A stretch of DNA of 64,000 nucleotides from Paludisphaera borealis (GTDB lineage Bacteria; Planctomycetota; Planctomycetia; Isosphaerales; Isosphaeraceae). The stretch spans positions 6,448,001-6,512,000 of the forward strand of contig NZ_CP019082.1 in NCBI RefSeq assembly GCF_001956985.1, in the 5' to 3' direction. A program made the position numbers and the translations under genes. Positions within the stretch are counted from its first letter, which is position 1; each line of letters starts with the position of its first letter. A model generated the notes under the pieces. That model saw nothing but the letters and a program-made list of their open reading frames with translations, was not told where the DNA came from and did not search any database. Positions 38,901 through 48,200 of this stretch are shown piece after piece.

Positions 38901-40082
38901 ATGAGCAGCCAAGAACCGGTCGCCGATTCGACGCTCTGCGCCCGGGCGCCCGAAATTCCTCCCTCCGCGAGCGAGCCCGTCGCCCCCAACATCGCGCTCA
39001 GCTCGGTCTACCGCGTCAAGAACCTCGACGATATCGACGCCCTCAACGAAGGCCGGCTGAGCGGGTTCTTCTACGCCCGCGACGGCCACCCCAACGCCGT
39101 TCAGCTCGGCGACAAGCTGGCGCGGCTCGAACGCGCCGAGGCCGGCGTGGTCTGCGCCTCGGGCATGGCCGCCGTCGCCGCCTCGTTGCTGGCTCTTCTG
39201 GATCAGGCCGACCACGTCGCGATCTCCGACGGCCTGTACGGCAAGACCACGACCCTGGCGACCCGCGAGCTGTCGCGGTTCGGCGTCCTTCATGACGCCT
39301 TCGACCCCTCGCGACTCGAATCGCTCGAATCGGCGATCACGCCCCGCACTCGCCTGATCGTCGCCGAAACGGTCTCCAACCCGTTGCTCCGCGTCTGCGA
39401 CGTCGAGCGGGTCGGCGAGGCGGCGCGCAAGGCGGGCGTCCCGTTCCTGATCGATCATACGTTCGCTCCGCTGTTGTGCCGCCCGCTCGAACTCGGCGCG
39501 ACGATCGTCGTCCACTCGCTGACCAAGCTGATCGGCGGCCACAGCGACGTGACCCTCGGCGCGGCCCTGGGACCGAAGTCGCTGATCGACCGGATCAAGA
39601 GCGTCGCCTCGACCTTCGGCCAGACGGGCGGCCCGTTCGACAGTTGGCTGTCGCTCCGGGGCATGGCGACCCTGAGCCTGCGAGTTGAGCGGACCTCCCA
39701 GACCGCGCTCGAGCTGGCCCACCGGCTCGAATCCCACGCCAAGGTCCGGCGCGTCTTCTATCTCGGGCTCGCGTCCCACCCCGACGCCGACCTCGCACGG
39801 CGGATCTTCGTGCGCGGCTTCGGAGCCATGATCACGTTCGACGTCGGCGGCCGCGACCAGGCCGACCGCCTGATCCGGTCGCTCCGCGAGATCCCCTTCG
39901 CCCCCAGCCTCGGCGACGTCCAGACGACCCTCAGCCACCCGTGCAGCACGAGCCACCGAGGGCAAGATCCGGCGGTCCTCGCACGGCTGGGGATCACGCC
40001 GGGACTCGTCCGCCTCTCCGTCGGCCTCGAAGACGTCAACGACCTCTGGGACGACCTCGGTCAAGCCCTTCACGCCCTCTGA
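38901..40082 (+). CDS. PLP-dependent trans-sulfuration enzyme (Cys/Met metabolism family)
   Basis: 393 residues, usual for the family. The PLP lysine lies in VVHSLTKLIGGHSDVTLG (about residue 210). Also present: YARDGHPNAVQLGDKLARLE, the phosphate-binding SGMAAVAASLLALL, and the C-terminal GHPCSTSH-like segment (SHPCSTSHRG) and GLVRLSVGLED. It could be a cystathionine gamma-synthase, cystathionine gamma-lyase or O-acetylhomoserine sulfhydrylase; these cannot be separated by eye. AAGGA lies about ten bases before the ATG. A palindromic repeat after the stop probably ends the transcript. Confidence 0.9.
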   Translation: MSSQEPVADSTLCARAPEIPPSASEPVAPNIALSSVYRVKNLDDIDALNEGRLSGFFYARDGHPNAVQLGDKLARLERAEAGVVCASGMAAVAASLLALLDQADHVAISDGLYGKTTTLATRELSRFGVLHDAFDPSRLESLESAITPRTRLIVAETVSNPLLRVCDVERVGEAARKAGVPFLIDHTFAPLLCRPLELGATIVVHSLTKLIGGHSDVTLGAALGPKSLIDRIKSVASTFGQTGGPFDSWLSLRGMATLSLRVERTSQTALELAHRLESHAKVRRVFYLGLASHPDADLARRIFVRGFGAMITFDVGGRDQADRLIRSLREIPFAPSLGDVQTTLSHPCSTSHRGQDPAVLARLGITPGLVRLSVGLEDVNDLWDDLGQALHAL

Positions 40083-40117
40083 TCGAATCTAGAGCGGTTT
40101 GCGTATGTGTTGCACAC

Positions 40118-40202
40118 GTAGGGGCGTCCCTTGTGGGCGCCCGATCGGCGTCGGCAACCGCGGCGGCCTTGGCGACTCGGGCGCCCACAAGGGGCGCCCT
40201 AC
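40118..40202. repeat. 85-bp palindromic repeat, copy 2; likely bidirectional terminator
   Basis: Arms 40118-40144 and 40177-40202 are inverted copies with one substitution and one deletion. Loop and arms match copy 1 at 14240-14325. It fills the space between two convergent genes (stops at 40082 and 40207), where its very stable hairpin could stop transcription from both sides. Confidence 0.85.
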
Positions 40203-40206
40203 AACT

Positions 40207-41025
40207 CTACTCGGGATCGCTCAGCAGTTCGCAGCGGAGCACGGTCGTCGCCTGGCCGATCAGCGCGACGCGCGATCCGCTCATGCGCACCTTGATCACG
40301 CCCCCCCGGGCCGAGACCTGATGAGCTGTCAGCTCGCTCCGGCCGAGCCGCGACGCCCAGAACGGCCCGGAACAGCAGTGGGCTGAGCCGCACACCGGGT
40401 CCTCGTCGACACCCACCCGAGGGGCGAAGAACCGCGAGACGAAATCGAACGCCGGATCGGCCGAGCGGCTGGTGGCGATCACCCCGCGCGCGAGGATTGC
40501 TTTCACCTTGCCAAAGTCGGGACGTAAACCGACCACGGCGGCCTCGTCGGGCAACTCGACCAGCAGATCGAACCGGTTGCGACCGGCGAAGAGTACAGGC
40601 CCGCCGATCGCCGAGGCGATCCGGTCGAGATCCTGGGGATCGACGATCACGGTCTCGATCGGCTCGGCCGGGAAATCGAGCTCGATCCAGTCGTCGCGCC
40701 GGCGGGCGGTCAGGAGGCCGCTCCGGGTCTCGAACTCGGCGATCGAGTCGGCGTCGAGATGACCTTCCCGCCAGAGGACGTGGGCCGCGGCAAGCGTCGC
40801 GTGGCCGCAGAGATCGACCTCGACCGCCGGCGTGAACCAGCGAAGCCGATACCGTGGACCGCCGTCGACCCGGTGGAGAAAGGCCGTTTCCGACAGGTTC
40901 ATCTCGGAGGCGACGCGCTGCATCCAGCCGTCGGACGCCGGCGCGTCCAGGACGCAGACCGCCGCCGGATTGCCCGCGAACGGGCGATTCGTGAAAGAGT
41001 CGACCTGAATGATCGTGGTGCTCAC
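40207..41025 (-). CDS. PhzF-family isomerase/epimerase
   Basis: 272 residues from GTG 41025 with GGGAGGA about nine bases upstream. PhzF fold hallmarks: IIQVDSFTNRPFAGNPAAVC at the N-terminus, MNLSETAFLH containing the catalytic Glu, RWFTPAVEVDLCGHATLAAA, and the second-half DPVCGSAHC region. The family includes trans-2,3-dihydro-3-hydroxyanthranilate isomerase (phenazine biosynthesis) and many uncharacterised epimerases. No phenazine genes are near, so substrate is unknown. It follows the ABC exporter genes at 40 bp and is probably co-transcribed. Confidence 0.9.
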   Translation of the reverse strand: MSTTIIQVDSFTNRPFAGNPAAVCVLDAPASDGWMQRVASEMNLSETAFLHRVDGGPRYRLRWFTPAVEVDLCGHATLAAAHVLWREGHLDADSIAEFETRSGLLTARRRDDWIELDFPAEPIETVIVDPQDLDRIASAIGGPVLFAGRNRFDLLVELPDEAAVVGLRPDFGKVKAILARGVIATSRSADPAFDFVSRFFAPRVGVDEDPVCGSAHCCSGPFWASRLGRSELTAHQVSARGGVIKVRMSGSRVALIGQATTVLRCELLSDPE

Positions 41026-41065
41026 GACGCGTGTCCTCCCATGCGGACGGATTCGCCGCGACGAC

Positions 41066-41905
41066 TCAGCCGTTGGCCGGGAGGTCGCGGGTTGCGAAGA
41101 CGAGGTAGGCCAGACCGATGCACGCCGCGCCGACGCCGCACAGCACGGCGACGTCGAAGGAGAAGAACTCGCGCGTCGTCACGGCGTCGACGGGGTTGTA
41201 AAGCTTGAAGATCGACGCTTGATCGACCCAAGGCCGCCAGCTCGCCTCCTTGAACACGGGGATGACCGCGACCACCCGAGCGATGAACCCGGCGAGCGTC
41301 AGCATCGAGCCGATCATCGTGGCGCGCCAGCGGACGTGATCAATCGCCGAGAAGAACAGCGTGTAGCCGTAGATCGGCAGCCCAAGCGCCGCGAGATTCA
41401 ACGCCGGCCTCGACAAGACGCCGATCCCTGGCGGCGAACTCAGCACATTGTAATGGGTGGCGACGACGGCGCCCGCGGCCAAGGACAAGGCGATCAGCAG
41501 CAGCCCCACGAGCGACGTGACGATCTGGGACGTCAGGTAGCTCGTCCGCGAGATCGGCCGGGAAAGCACCAGGTCGAGCGTGCCGCGCTCGATCTCCGCG
41601 CCCACGGCGCTGGACCCCCGGCCAATGGCCCAGATCGCGATGACCAGGACGATGAACGGATGGTTCCAGGACCCCATCATGATGGCGACCGACGCCGACT
41701 CCTCCGTCATCCCCATTTCGCGCATCATGTCGGCGCGGCGGTTCTGACCCGGCGGCGCCGCCAGATCCTTGCGAATCTTGCTCTCGTTGAGCGACGTGAC
41801 GTACACGAACAGCCATCCCAGCGCGAACAGCGAAGCCACGGAGAACAGCAGGCTCCAGCGAACGTCCCGAAACAACTTGGCGACCAGGGTCAGGAACGGA
41901 TTCAT
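41066..41905 (-). CDS. ABC-2 type transporter permease
   Basis: 279 residues with six predicted membrane helices, including LLFSVASLFALGWLFVYVTS near the N-terminus and LCGVGAACIGLAYLVFATRD near the C-terminus. The conserved ERGTLDLVLSRPISRTSYL segment is the coupling region of ABC-2 exporter permeases. Its ATG overlaps the stop of the ATPase gene by 4 bp (ATGA), so the two subunits are translationally coupled. Substrate unknown. Confidence 0.88.
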   Translation of the reverse strand: MNPFLTLVAKLFRDVRWSLLFSVASLFALGWLFVYVTSLNESKIRKDLAAPPGQNRRADMMREMGMTEESASVAIMMGSWNHPFIVLVIAIWAIGRGSSAVGAEIERGTLDLVLSRPISRTSYLTSQIVTSLVGLLLIALSLAAGAVVATHYNVLSSPPGIGVLSRPALNLAALGLPIYGYTLFFSAIDHVRWRATMIGSMLTLAGFIARVVAVIPVFKEASWRPWVDQASIFKLYNPVDAVTTREFFSFDVAVLCGVGAACIGLAYLVFATRDLPANG

Positions 41906-42816
41906 GAGAGGGCGTCCTCGTTCACAACCACGTCGGGTCCGTGATACTGATTGTACAAGCTGTGAAGATCCTCGGTCCCGATCGCCACGTCCTCGACGTC
42001 GACGGTCGCCAGCCAGCGGAGCAGGGGCCCGAGCGGGCCTCGATGCTCCAGGAGCACGGCCGCGCCTTGCGGCTCGCGAACCGTCAGCTCCAGTTCCTCG
42101 GGGAACGTCGCGGGCGGATCGCCGGCGAACCGGATCAGGAGCATCCGCAGTCGGCGGCGGGCGTGCATGTCCTCGACGTGCACGAGCCGCCCTAGCCGGA
42201 GGATCGCCACCCGATCGCAGACCGCTTCGATCTCCGACAGGACGTGCCCCGAGAAGATGACCGTCTGCCCCTGGCCGCGAGCCTCGCGGATCAGTGTCAG
42301 GACGTCGGCGCGGGCCGACGGGTCGAGCGCCGAGGTCGGCTCGTCGAGGATCAGGATGTCGACCGGGTCGGCGAACGCCTGGGCGAGCGCCAGCTTCTGC
42401 TTCATGCCGGTCGAATACTTGCGGACGCTCCGCCTGAGATTCAGCTTCATCACCTGCTCGGCGATCGCCACGGCCCGATCGAGCGACTCGTCCTCGCGAA
42501 GCCCGCTGAGGTACTTGAGAACCCCGAGCCCGGACATCGACCCCGTCATCCGAAGTTCGCCCGGGAGATACGAAACCAGCCGGCGGACCTGGAGACTCTG
42601 CCGCCAGCAGTCGAAACCCACAACTGTCGCCCGGCCTTCCGACGGCCTTAACAGGCCGAGCAAGAGCCGGATCGTCGTCGTCTTGCCCGACCCGTTCGGG
42701 CCGAGCAAGCCGAACACTTCGCCCTGGCGAACGTTCAAACTCAGATCACGAAGCGCGAAGAATCCGCCGTAAGCCTTGCTGAGATTCTCCGTGGCGATCA
42801 AAGCGGGTGCATCCAT
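41902..42816 (-). CDS. ABC transporter ATP-binding protein
   Basis: 304 residues from ATG 42816; the longer frame upstream is not supported. Walker A GPNGSGKTT, Q-loop, signature YSTGMKQKLALAQAF, Walker B ILILDEPTSALDP and the switch His (FSGHVLSE) are all present, so it should be an active ATPase. The C-terminal about 80 residues are a typical CcmA/drug-exporter extension. It pairs with the ABC-2 permease immediately downstream. Confidence 0.95.
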   Translation of the reverse strand: MDAPALIATENLSKAYGGFFALRDLSLNVRQGEVFGLLGPNGSGKTTTIRLLLGLLRPSEGRATVVGFDCWRQSLQVRRLVSYLPGELRMTGSMSGLGVLKYLSGLREDESLDRAVAIAEQVMKLNLRRSVRKYSTGMKQKLALAQAFADPVDILILDEPTSALDPSARADVLTLIREARGQGQTVIFSGHVLSEIEAVCDRVAILRLGRLVHVEDMHARRRLRMLLIRFAGDPPATFPEELELTVREPQGAAVLLEHRGPLGPLLRWLATVDVEDVAIGTEDLHSLYNQYHGPDVVVNEDALS

Positions 42817-43304
42817 GAGGCGTGCTCGGTTCCTGAGTGTGGAAGAAATACGGCCGGACCTCGCCCCGCCCCGATGGATCGGCGGACGATCCGACAGGCT
42901 CGTCGTCGAATCGAAAACCAGGCCCATCCTCGGTCGCGCGACCGACGATCTTGAATCGATCCCGAAAAAACCTTGCGGCTCGTTCCCGTCGTCCCGATCA
43001 ACGCAGGCATGCCTTCATGACAGCAAGGACACGTGCTCTTCTTCCCTTGCCGATAGTCTTATTAGGCGCATACTTAAAGTGGCACCTAAAAAAGCCAAGT
43101 GCCGATTCCTCATTGGCAGGGCGGTTCGTCGTTGAGCTGTTCCGCCTGATCTAGACCAGCAATTCGCCCAAGCAGTCTCCGATCACTCACATCGTTCCGA
43201 GAATGAAGAGTTCGAACGCGCAGCCATCCATTCCAAACAGCCGAAATTACCCCGCACTGGTCTTCGCGGTCAACGCAAAGCCGCCGATGCAGGAGGAAAC
43301 CCTC
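42817..43304. other. divergent intergenic region
   Basis: About 490 bp between the leftward ABC ATPase gene and a small rightward gene. The 43040-43110 part is locally AT-rich and is the likely promoter area, but no promoter stands out clearly. No convincing gene. Confidence 0.4.
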
Positions 43305-43529
43305 GTGCACAAAATTCACAGCGTCAACGACTCGTCCGCCCCCCGCGCGTTTCTCCACGTCAAGTATCGGCCCATGAAACGGACTCCGCCGGCCGCCGGT
43401 TGGCGGATCAACGGCTACGCCGCGCGGCTTGTGATCTGGTCGCCGGAAGAGTGGGAGAAGTTGGAAGTCCGGCCGCTGGACGCCCAGTATCATCCTTTCG
43501 GAGTGTGGTGCGCGCTGCGGCTCGAATGA
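43305..43529 (+). CDS. 74-residue protein of unknown function
   Basis: GTG start at 43305 with an ideal AGGAGG (43291-43296) eight bases upstream; an upstream ATG at 43290 would place that ribosome site inside the gene. The product is soluble and basic-to-neutral with several Trp (GWRING, VIWSPEEWEKLEV, PFGVWCALRLE), so it is probably a small folded protein. I recognise no family. It converges with the YdjY-like gene (40 bp). Confidence 0.6.
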   Translation: MHKIHSVNDSSAPRAFLHVKYRPMKRTPPAAGWRINGYAARLVIWSPEEWEKLEVRPLDAQYHPFGVWCALRLE

Positions 43530-43569
43530 ATTCGCGGCGGCGGCGAGGCGTGGGCGGCCCGGTCGACGT

Positions 43570-44292
43570 TCAGGGCGTCTTCTCGACTTTCGGTTTCGGC
43601 GGTCGTGGGCTGAGGATCAACTGGACCTCGGTCCCGAGCGGAGGAAGCTGTGCGGTATTGGCGATGAAGACGCGGCTGGAGTCGTCGGCCGAACTGGCGA
43701 TCGGCAGGTCGAGGATCGAGCTGCCGAAATTGGCCACGGTGATCAGATCGCCTTCCTCGGCGGCGTAGATCATCTTTTTCGAGACCGGGTCTTCGTAGAG
43801 CAAGCTGCCGGCGAACACCCAATCGACGTCCAGCTCCTTCTTGGTCTTCTCGTCCTTCACCCAGTGGCGGGCGTCGACCTCCTGGATCTTGCCGCCGTTC
43901 TTCCAGCGGACCGTGATGTCGATCGTCGATCCCGCCGGGGGCTCGAACTTGGGTTTGAATCGGACGGGGTGGCCCGGCTCGGCCCCGGTCAGCAGCAGGC
44001 CGGCGTGGATCTGTCTGGGATCGGCGTCGGTCGCCACGATTGCCTCGTGTTCCTTCGTCCCCTTGAGACAGAGGAAGTGCTCGAGCGCGCCTTCACGGAG
44101 CACGACCCGGGCGCGGACGATCAGCCGTTTGGGCTTGGACTGGGCGTCGAACCAGAGGCTGCGGCCCGCCGGTTTCCAGTCCGGCGACGGCTCGACGGCG
44201 GCGGCGGCGGCGGGTGTGGGGGAACGGCCGTCGTCGGCGGGTTGCTGGGGCAAGAGGGCCAGCAGCGTCACGGGCAGGATCAAGACGTTCAT
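43570..44292 (-). CDS. secreted YdjY-like protein
   Basis: 240 residues from ATG 44292 with GGGAG seven bases upstream. It begins with a signal-peptide-like segment (MNVLILPVTLLALLPQQ), then a Pro/Ala stretch. The body resembles the planctomycete YdjY-type domain: RLIVRARVVLREGALEHFLC, WVKDEKTKKELDVDWVFAGS and EGDLITVANFGSSILDLP. Function unknown. It is separated from the secretin gene upstream by a strong terminator. Confidence 0.75.
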   Translation of the reverse strand: MNVLILPVTLLALLPQQPADDGRSPTPAAAAAVEPSPDWKPAGRSLWFDAQSKPKRLIVRARVVLREGALEHFLCLKGTKEHEAIVATDADPRQIHAGLLLTGAEPGHPVRFKPKFEPPAGSTIDITVRWKNGGKIQEVDARHWVKDEKTKKELDVDWVFAGSLLYEDPVSKKMIYAAEEGDLITVANFGSSILDLPIASSADDSSRVFIANTAQLPPLGTEVQLILSPRPPKPKVEKTP

Positions 44293-44409
44293 GTGGTTTC
44301 TCCCTTTCCGGAGCGACGAGCCCCGCGCGGACGTGCGACGGACGGCCCGGGATTCAGCATGATCCGATTCTCCGTCCGGTTCAAGCCGCCTCGCGGAATC
44401 CCAGGGACG

Positions 44410-44447
44410 AAAAAAAAGAACCGCCGGGGAGGTCGTCCCGGCGGTTC
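44410..44447 (-). terminator. Rho-independent terminator of the secretin gene
   Basis: On the minus strand, a GC-rich hairpin (arms 44436-44447 and 44418-44430, GAACCGCCGGG type) is followed by eight T residues (A-run 44410-44417). It lies about 37 bp past the stop codon at 44484. Confidence 0.93.
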
Positions 44448-44483
44448 CTGATTGGTTACGACGATCGGTCGGATCGACCGAGA

Positions 44484-45266
44484 TCACATGGCGACCGACG
44501 GGATGCCCAGCTTCTCTTCCTCTTCTTCGAGGATGATGATCCGCGGGGTCACCATGAGCATGAGGCTCGAGGTGTTCCGACCGATTCCGACGTTGCGGAA
44601 CAGGCGGTCGATCCAGGGGGTCTTCGAGAGCACGGGCACGCCGTACTCTTTCCGTTCTTCCTGGAGCAGCTTGACGCCGCCGAGGAGGACGGTGCCGCCG
44701 TCGGGGACCGTGACGGTGGTGTTCACCGTGGTGTTGGTGATGTTCGGCAACTGGATCGTGCCGTTGATCGCGGCCGAGGCACCGCCGAGACCGGCTCCAC
44801 CGACGGCCGCGGGGACCGAGATCGTCGTGAAGTTGTTGATGGTCGTGAAGCTTGGCGTGAGGCTCAAGCGGACGTAGCGGCGGTCGGCGGTGACCACCGG
44901 CGTGACCAGGAGGTTGACGCCGTTGTTCAACTGCCCGATCGACGGCACGAACGCCACCGAGCCGGGACCGACGACCGGGAACAAGCTCTGAACGTAGAAC
45001 TGCTGCTGGCCGTTGACCAGGGTCGCCGCGGCGCCGTTGAACGTGGTCACCTTGGGCGCCTGGAGGATGTTGTTGCGAGTGTCGCCCTGAGCGGCCGTCA
45101 TGAAGAAGTACACTTCAAGGTCGCTCAGGAACGCCAGGCCCAGCGAGGCGCCGGCGCCGGCCACCGTGTTGAACGGGGCGATCAGGCTGCCCGTCGTGTT
45201 CGTGAACGGAACCTGCAAGGTCGGCGAGAAGTTGTAGAGTCCGCCTCCCTGGGTGCCCACGACCAT
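44484..45266 (-). CDS. secretin C-terminal domain (3' part of a frameshifted gene)
   Basis: 260 codons in a different frame from the upstream part of the same gene. The sequence is the outer-membrane secretin (type II/III/IV pilus) barrel domain: LEVYFFMTAAQGDTRNNILQ, APKVTTFNGAAATLVNGQQQ, TVPDGGTVLLGGVKLLQEER and the closing SSLMLMVTPRIIIL. In-frame coding continues upstream to about 45408, where one extra base separates it from the 5' part (45115-48927). Removing that base gives one 1480-residue protein. The ATG at 45266 lies inside the domain and is not a likely real start. Confidence 0.85.
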   Translation of the reverse strand: MVVGTQGGGLYNFSPTLQVPFTNTTGSLIAPFNTVAGAGASLGLAFLSDLEVYFFMTAAQGDTRNNILQAPKVTTFNGAAATLVNGQQQFYVQSLFPVVGPGSVAFVPSIGQLNNGVNLLVTPVVTADRRYVRLSLTPSFTTINNFTTISVPAAVGGAGLGGASAAINGTIQLPNITNTTVNTTVTVPDGGTVLLGGVKLLQEERKEYGVPVLSKTPWIDRLFRNVGIGRNTSSLMLMVTPRIIILEEEEEKLGIPSVAM

Positions 45267-48200
45267 CGGCGACTGTCCGCCGGGGTAGTAGTTGGAGTAG
45301 TCGCGGATCGGGTTGATGAGGTAGGCGGGCGAGGAGGTCCCGGTGCCGCCGCCGGTGCTGCCGCCGCCGGTGCTGCCGCCGCCGAGGCCGCCGCTGCTGC
45401 CGCCGCCGGAGGCCGCCGCTGCTGCCGCCGCCGAGGCCGCCGCTGCTGCCGCCGCTGCTGCCGCCGCCGAGGCCGCCGGTGCTGCCGCCGCTGCTGCCGC
45501 CGCCGAGGCCGCCGGTGCTGCCGCCGGTGCCGCCGGCCGTCGTGCCGCCGGTGCCGCCGGCCGTCGTGCCGCCGGTGGTGCCGCCGGTCTGGCCGGTGAT
45601 CAGGTTATTGGGGAACGCCCAGGTGCTCTTCTTGCCCACGCTCTTGGAGTTGATGGCGAAGTCGAAGTCGACGCCGATCTGCTCGAAGAACTGGTCGTTC
45701 ACCGTGATGAACCGAACCTCGATCGACACCTGGAGGTCCTGGAGCCGCCGGAGCTGGCGGAGCAGGTCGGCGATCTGCTCGTGGACTTCCGCCGTGTGGC
45801 GGATGATCAGGCTGATGCTCAGGAAGAACGGCGTGATCGAGCCCGGGGGCCGATTGTCGTCGATCCCTCCAGCGCCACCCGCACCGCCGCCGCCGAAGCC
45901 GCCGGCCAATCCATAACCCGCGGAGATGTCCTGGCCGGTGCTGTCGGTGATCCGCCAGGTGCCTGGAGCGACCGAGTTGGAGATGAGCTGGATCAGCGGC
46001 GTCAGATCCATCTCGGGACGGCCCTCCTTGGTGACGGAGATTCCGTTCGGACCAGCCGTCGATCCCAGCAACGCGGCGGGCGTCCCGGCCGCGACCGCAG
46101 CGCTGGCGGCGTCGGGCGTCGGAGTGCTGCCCGGCGTGCTAGCGGCGTTCTTGTTCGTGGGCATAATCAAGTCGCCCACATAGTACGTCTGGGGATAGGT
46201 GTTCTGATCCTTCGCCTGCGGGCTTGTGATCAAGAGCACTTCGTCCTCGGGCACGCACGTCAGGCCCAGGGGCCGGAGCATCAGCTTGAGCACGGTCTTG
46301 AGCTGAACGTTCGTCAGGTTCAGGCTGACCGGGCTCGACGACGTCAGGCCTTCGTCGCTGAGGGCCTTGGGGTCGATGGTGATGTTCAGCCCCGAGTAGT
46401 TGGCGATGAACGTGATCGCCTCGCTCAGCGGCTGCTTGTCGAAATTGACGGAGATCGGCTCGCGAAGCTTGGCCTCGGTCACCAGGACGTGAGGATCCTT
46501 CTTGGGCGCCAGCCTGGCGTTCATCTCCAGCCGGTTCTTGGTCAGGTCCTTGAAGTTCTTGGGGAACTTCAAGCCGTTGATCTGGACCTCGGGATCGGCG
46601 ATCGAAGCGATGTCCACTTCCTGGAAGGCGTGGACGGCACCGTCTTCCTTGGCCGCTTTCGTCTCCACGTCCTGCTTGTAACGGCGTTCGTACTTGGACT
46701 TGAAGACGAGCAACGACGCGGCCACCTCGGTCGGATCGACCTCCATGGCCCGCTTGGCGTAGGCTTCGGCCTGCTCGAAATTGCTCTCGGCGTAGGCCGC
46801 CTGGGCTTTGTCCATGAACTCCTTGAGACGGGCCTTCTTGGCGTTGTCAGCCTCGAGAATCCGCAGCCGCTTGATCTCGATCTCGGCCCGGGCGGTCTTG
46901 TCTTTCATCTTCTCTTCGAAGATGAGCTTGTCCTTCTTCGTCAGCTCGATGGCCACTTCCAGGCGACGGACCATCGGCCGGGCCAGGTTGGCCGAGAGTT
47001 CCGAAGCCTTGACGGCCTTCAAGGTCTGGTCGTAGATGGCCAGGGCCTTGTCGGGGTCGGTCTCCTGGAGGCGACGCGCCTCGGCGATCTTGGTGCCGAC
47101 CTCGGCGTTGAGCTTCTGAGCGGCGAGGGCCTCGGCGTCGTTCGCGTGCTGGAGCCGATCGTTGACCACCGCGCGCCCCTTGGGACCGCCCGGCTCGCCG
47201 TCGATCGGCAGGTTCTTGAGCAGCTCCTGGACCTTGGCCTGAAGGCTTTCGTCGAGCACCGAGCCCGCCGACGCGACGTCGGTCAACAGGCTGCGGGCGC
47301 GGGAGACTTCACCCTTTCGCATGGCCGCGAGGGCCGACTCGTAGAGGCTCAGCGCCCCCCCTTGCTCGGCCAGACCGATCTGCGCGAGCAGCTCGTCGGC
47401 CTTGCCTTCGATGCCGAACTTGCCGGCCTTCGCCTCGCCGGCCAATTGCTTGGCTGCGGGGTAGTTGCCGCTCGTATAAAGGGCTCGGGCTTGCTCAAGC
47501 ATCTGCTCGCCGCGATTGGCCGGCGCGTCCGCGACCGGCGCGGAGTCGAGCTTCGGCGCGTCGACCGGCGCGAGCGCCGCGGCCGGAGCCGGGGCGGCGT
47601 CTGCGGGAGCCAGTTCGAGCGTCGGCGCGGCGGCCTGCGAATCGTTCTTGTCGGCGTCGCCCGGAGCGGCGAGCGCCGGTTCGTCGGCCGAGCTCTTCTC
47701 GACGTGAGGGTCGAGGATCGGTTTCGAGGTCGCGACCGCCAGCGTCGGCAGGCCGGACTCTTGCGACCGGAGGCGGTCGACCTCGGCGAACTTGGCGACG
47801 GCCTTGGCCTGGTCGCCCTTCTCAAGCAAGGCGTTGGCCTCGCGTTCGACCACGTTGCTGGCGGGCTCGGCGATCTCGGCCGGAGAGCCGGGCGCAGCGC
47901 CCTTCGCCTTGGCCCGGTTCATGGCGATGTCGTGGAGCACCGCTTCAGCCCGATCGTCCGTGAGCGAGGGCACGACGTTCATCCGCTGAGCCTGCCGCGC
48001 CTTGGCCTCGGCGTCGTCGATCCGGCCGATCTTCATCAACTGCCGCGATTCTTGAACCAGCACGTCGTAGACGCCCTGGCTGGCCTGCTCCTTCGCAGGC
48101 GTGTTGCGGATGCCGTCGCGCTTGCGGAGCGCCCGGGCCGCGGCGGCCACCTTGTCGGGGTTGTCCTCGAACATGCCGTAGGACAGGTTCCAGTTCTTGA

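Noticed and set aside
45340-45600. Tandem repeat considered as CRISPR
   Set aside because: Units are contiguous, GC-only and encode Gly/Ser in frame; there are no unique spacers.
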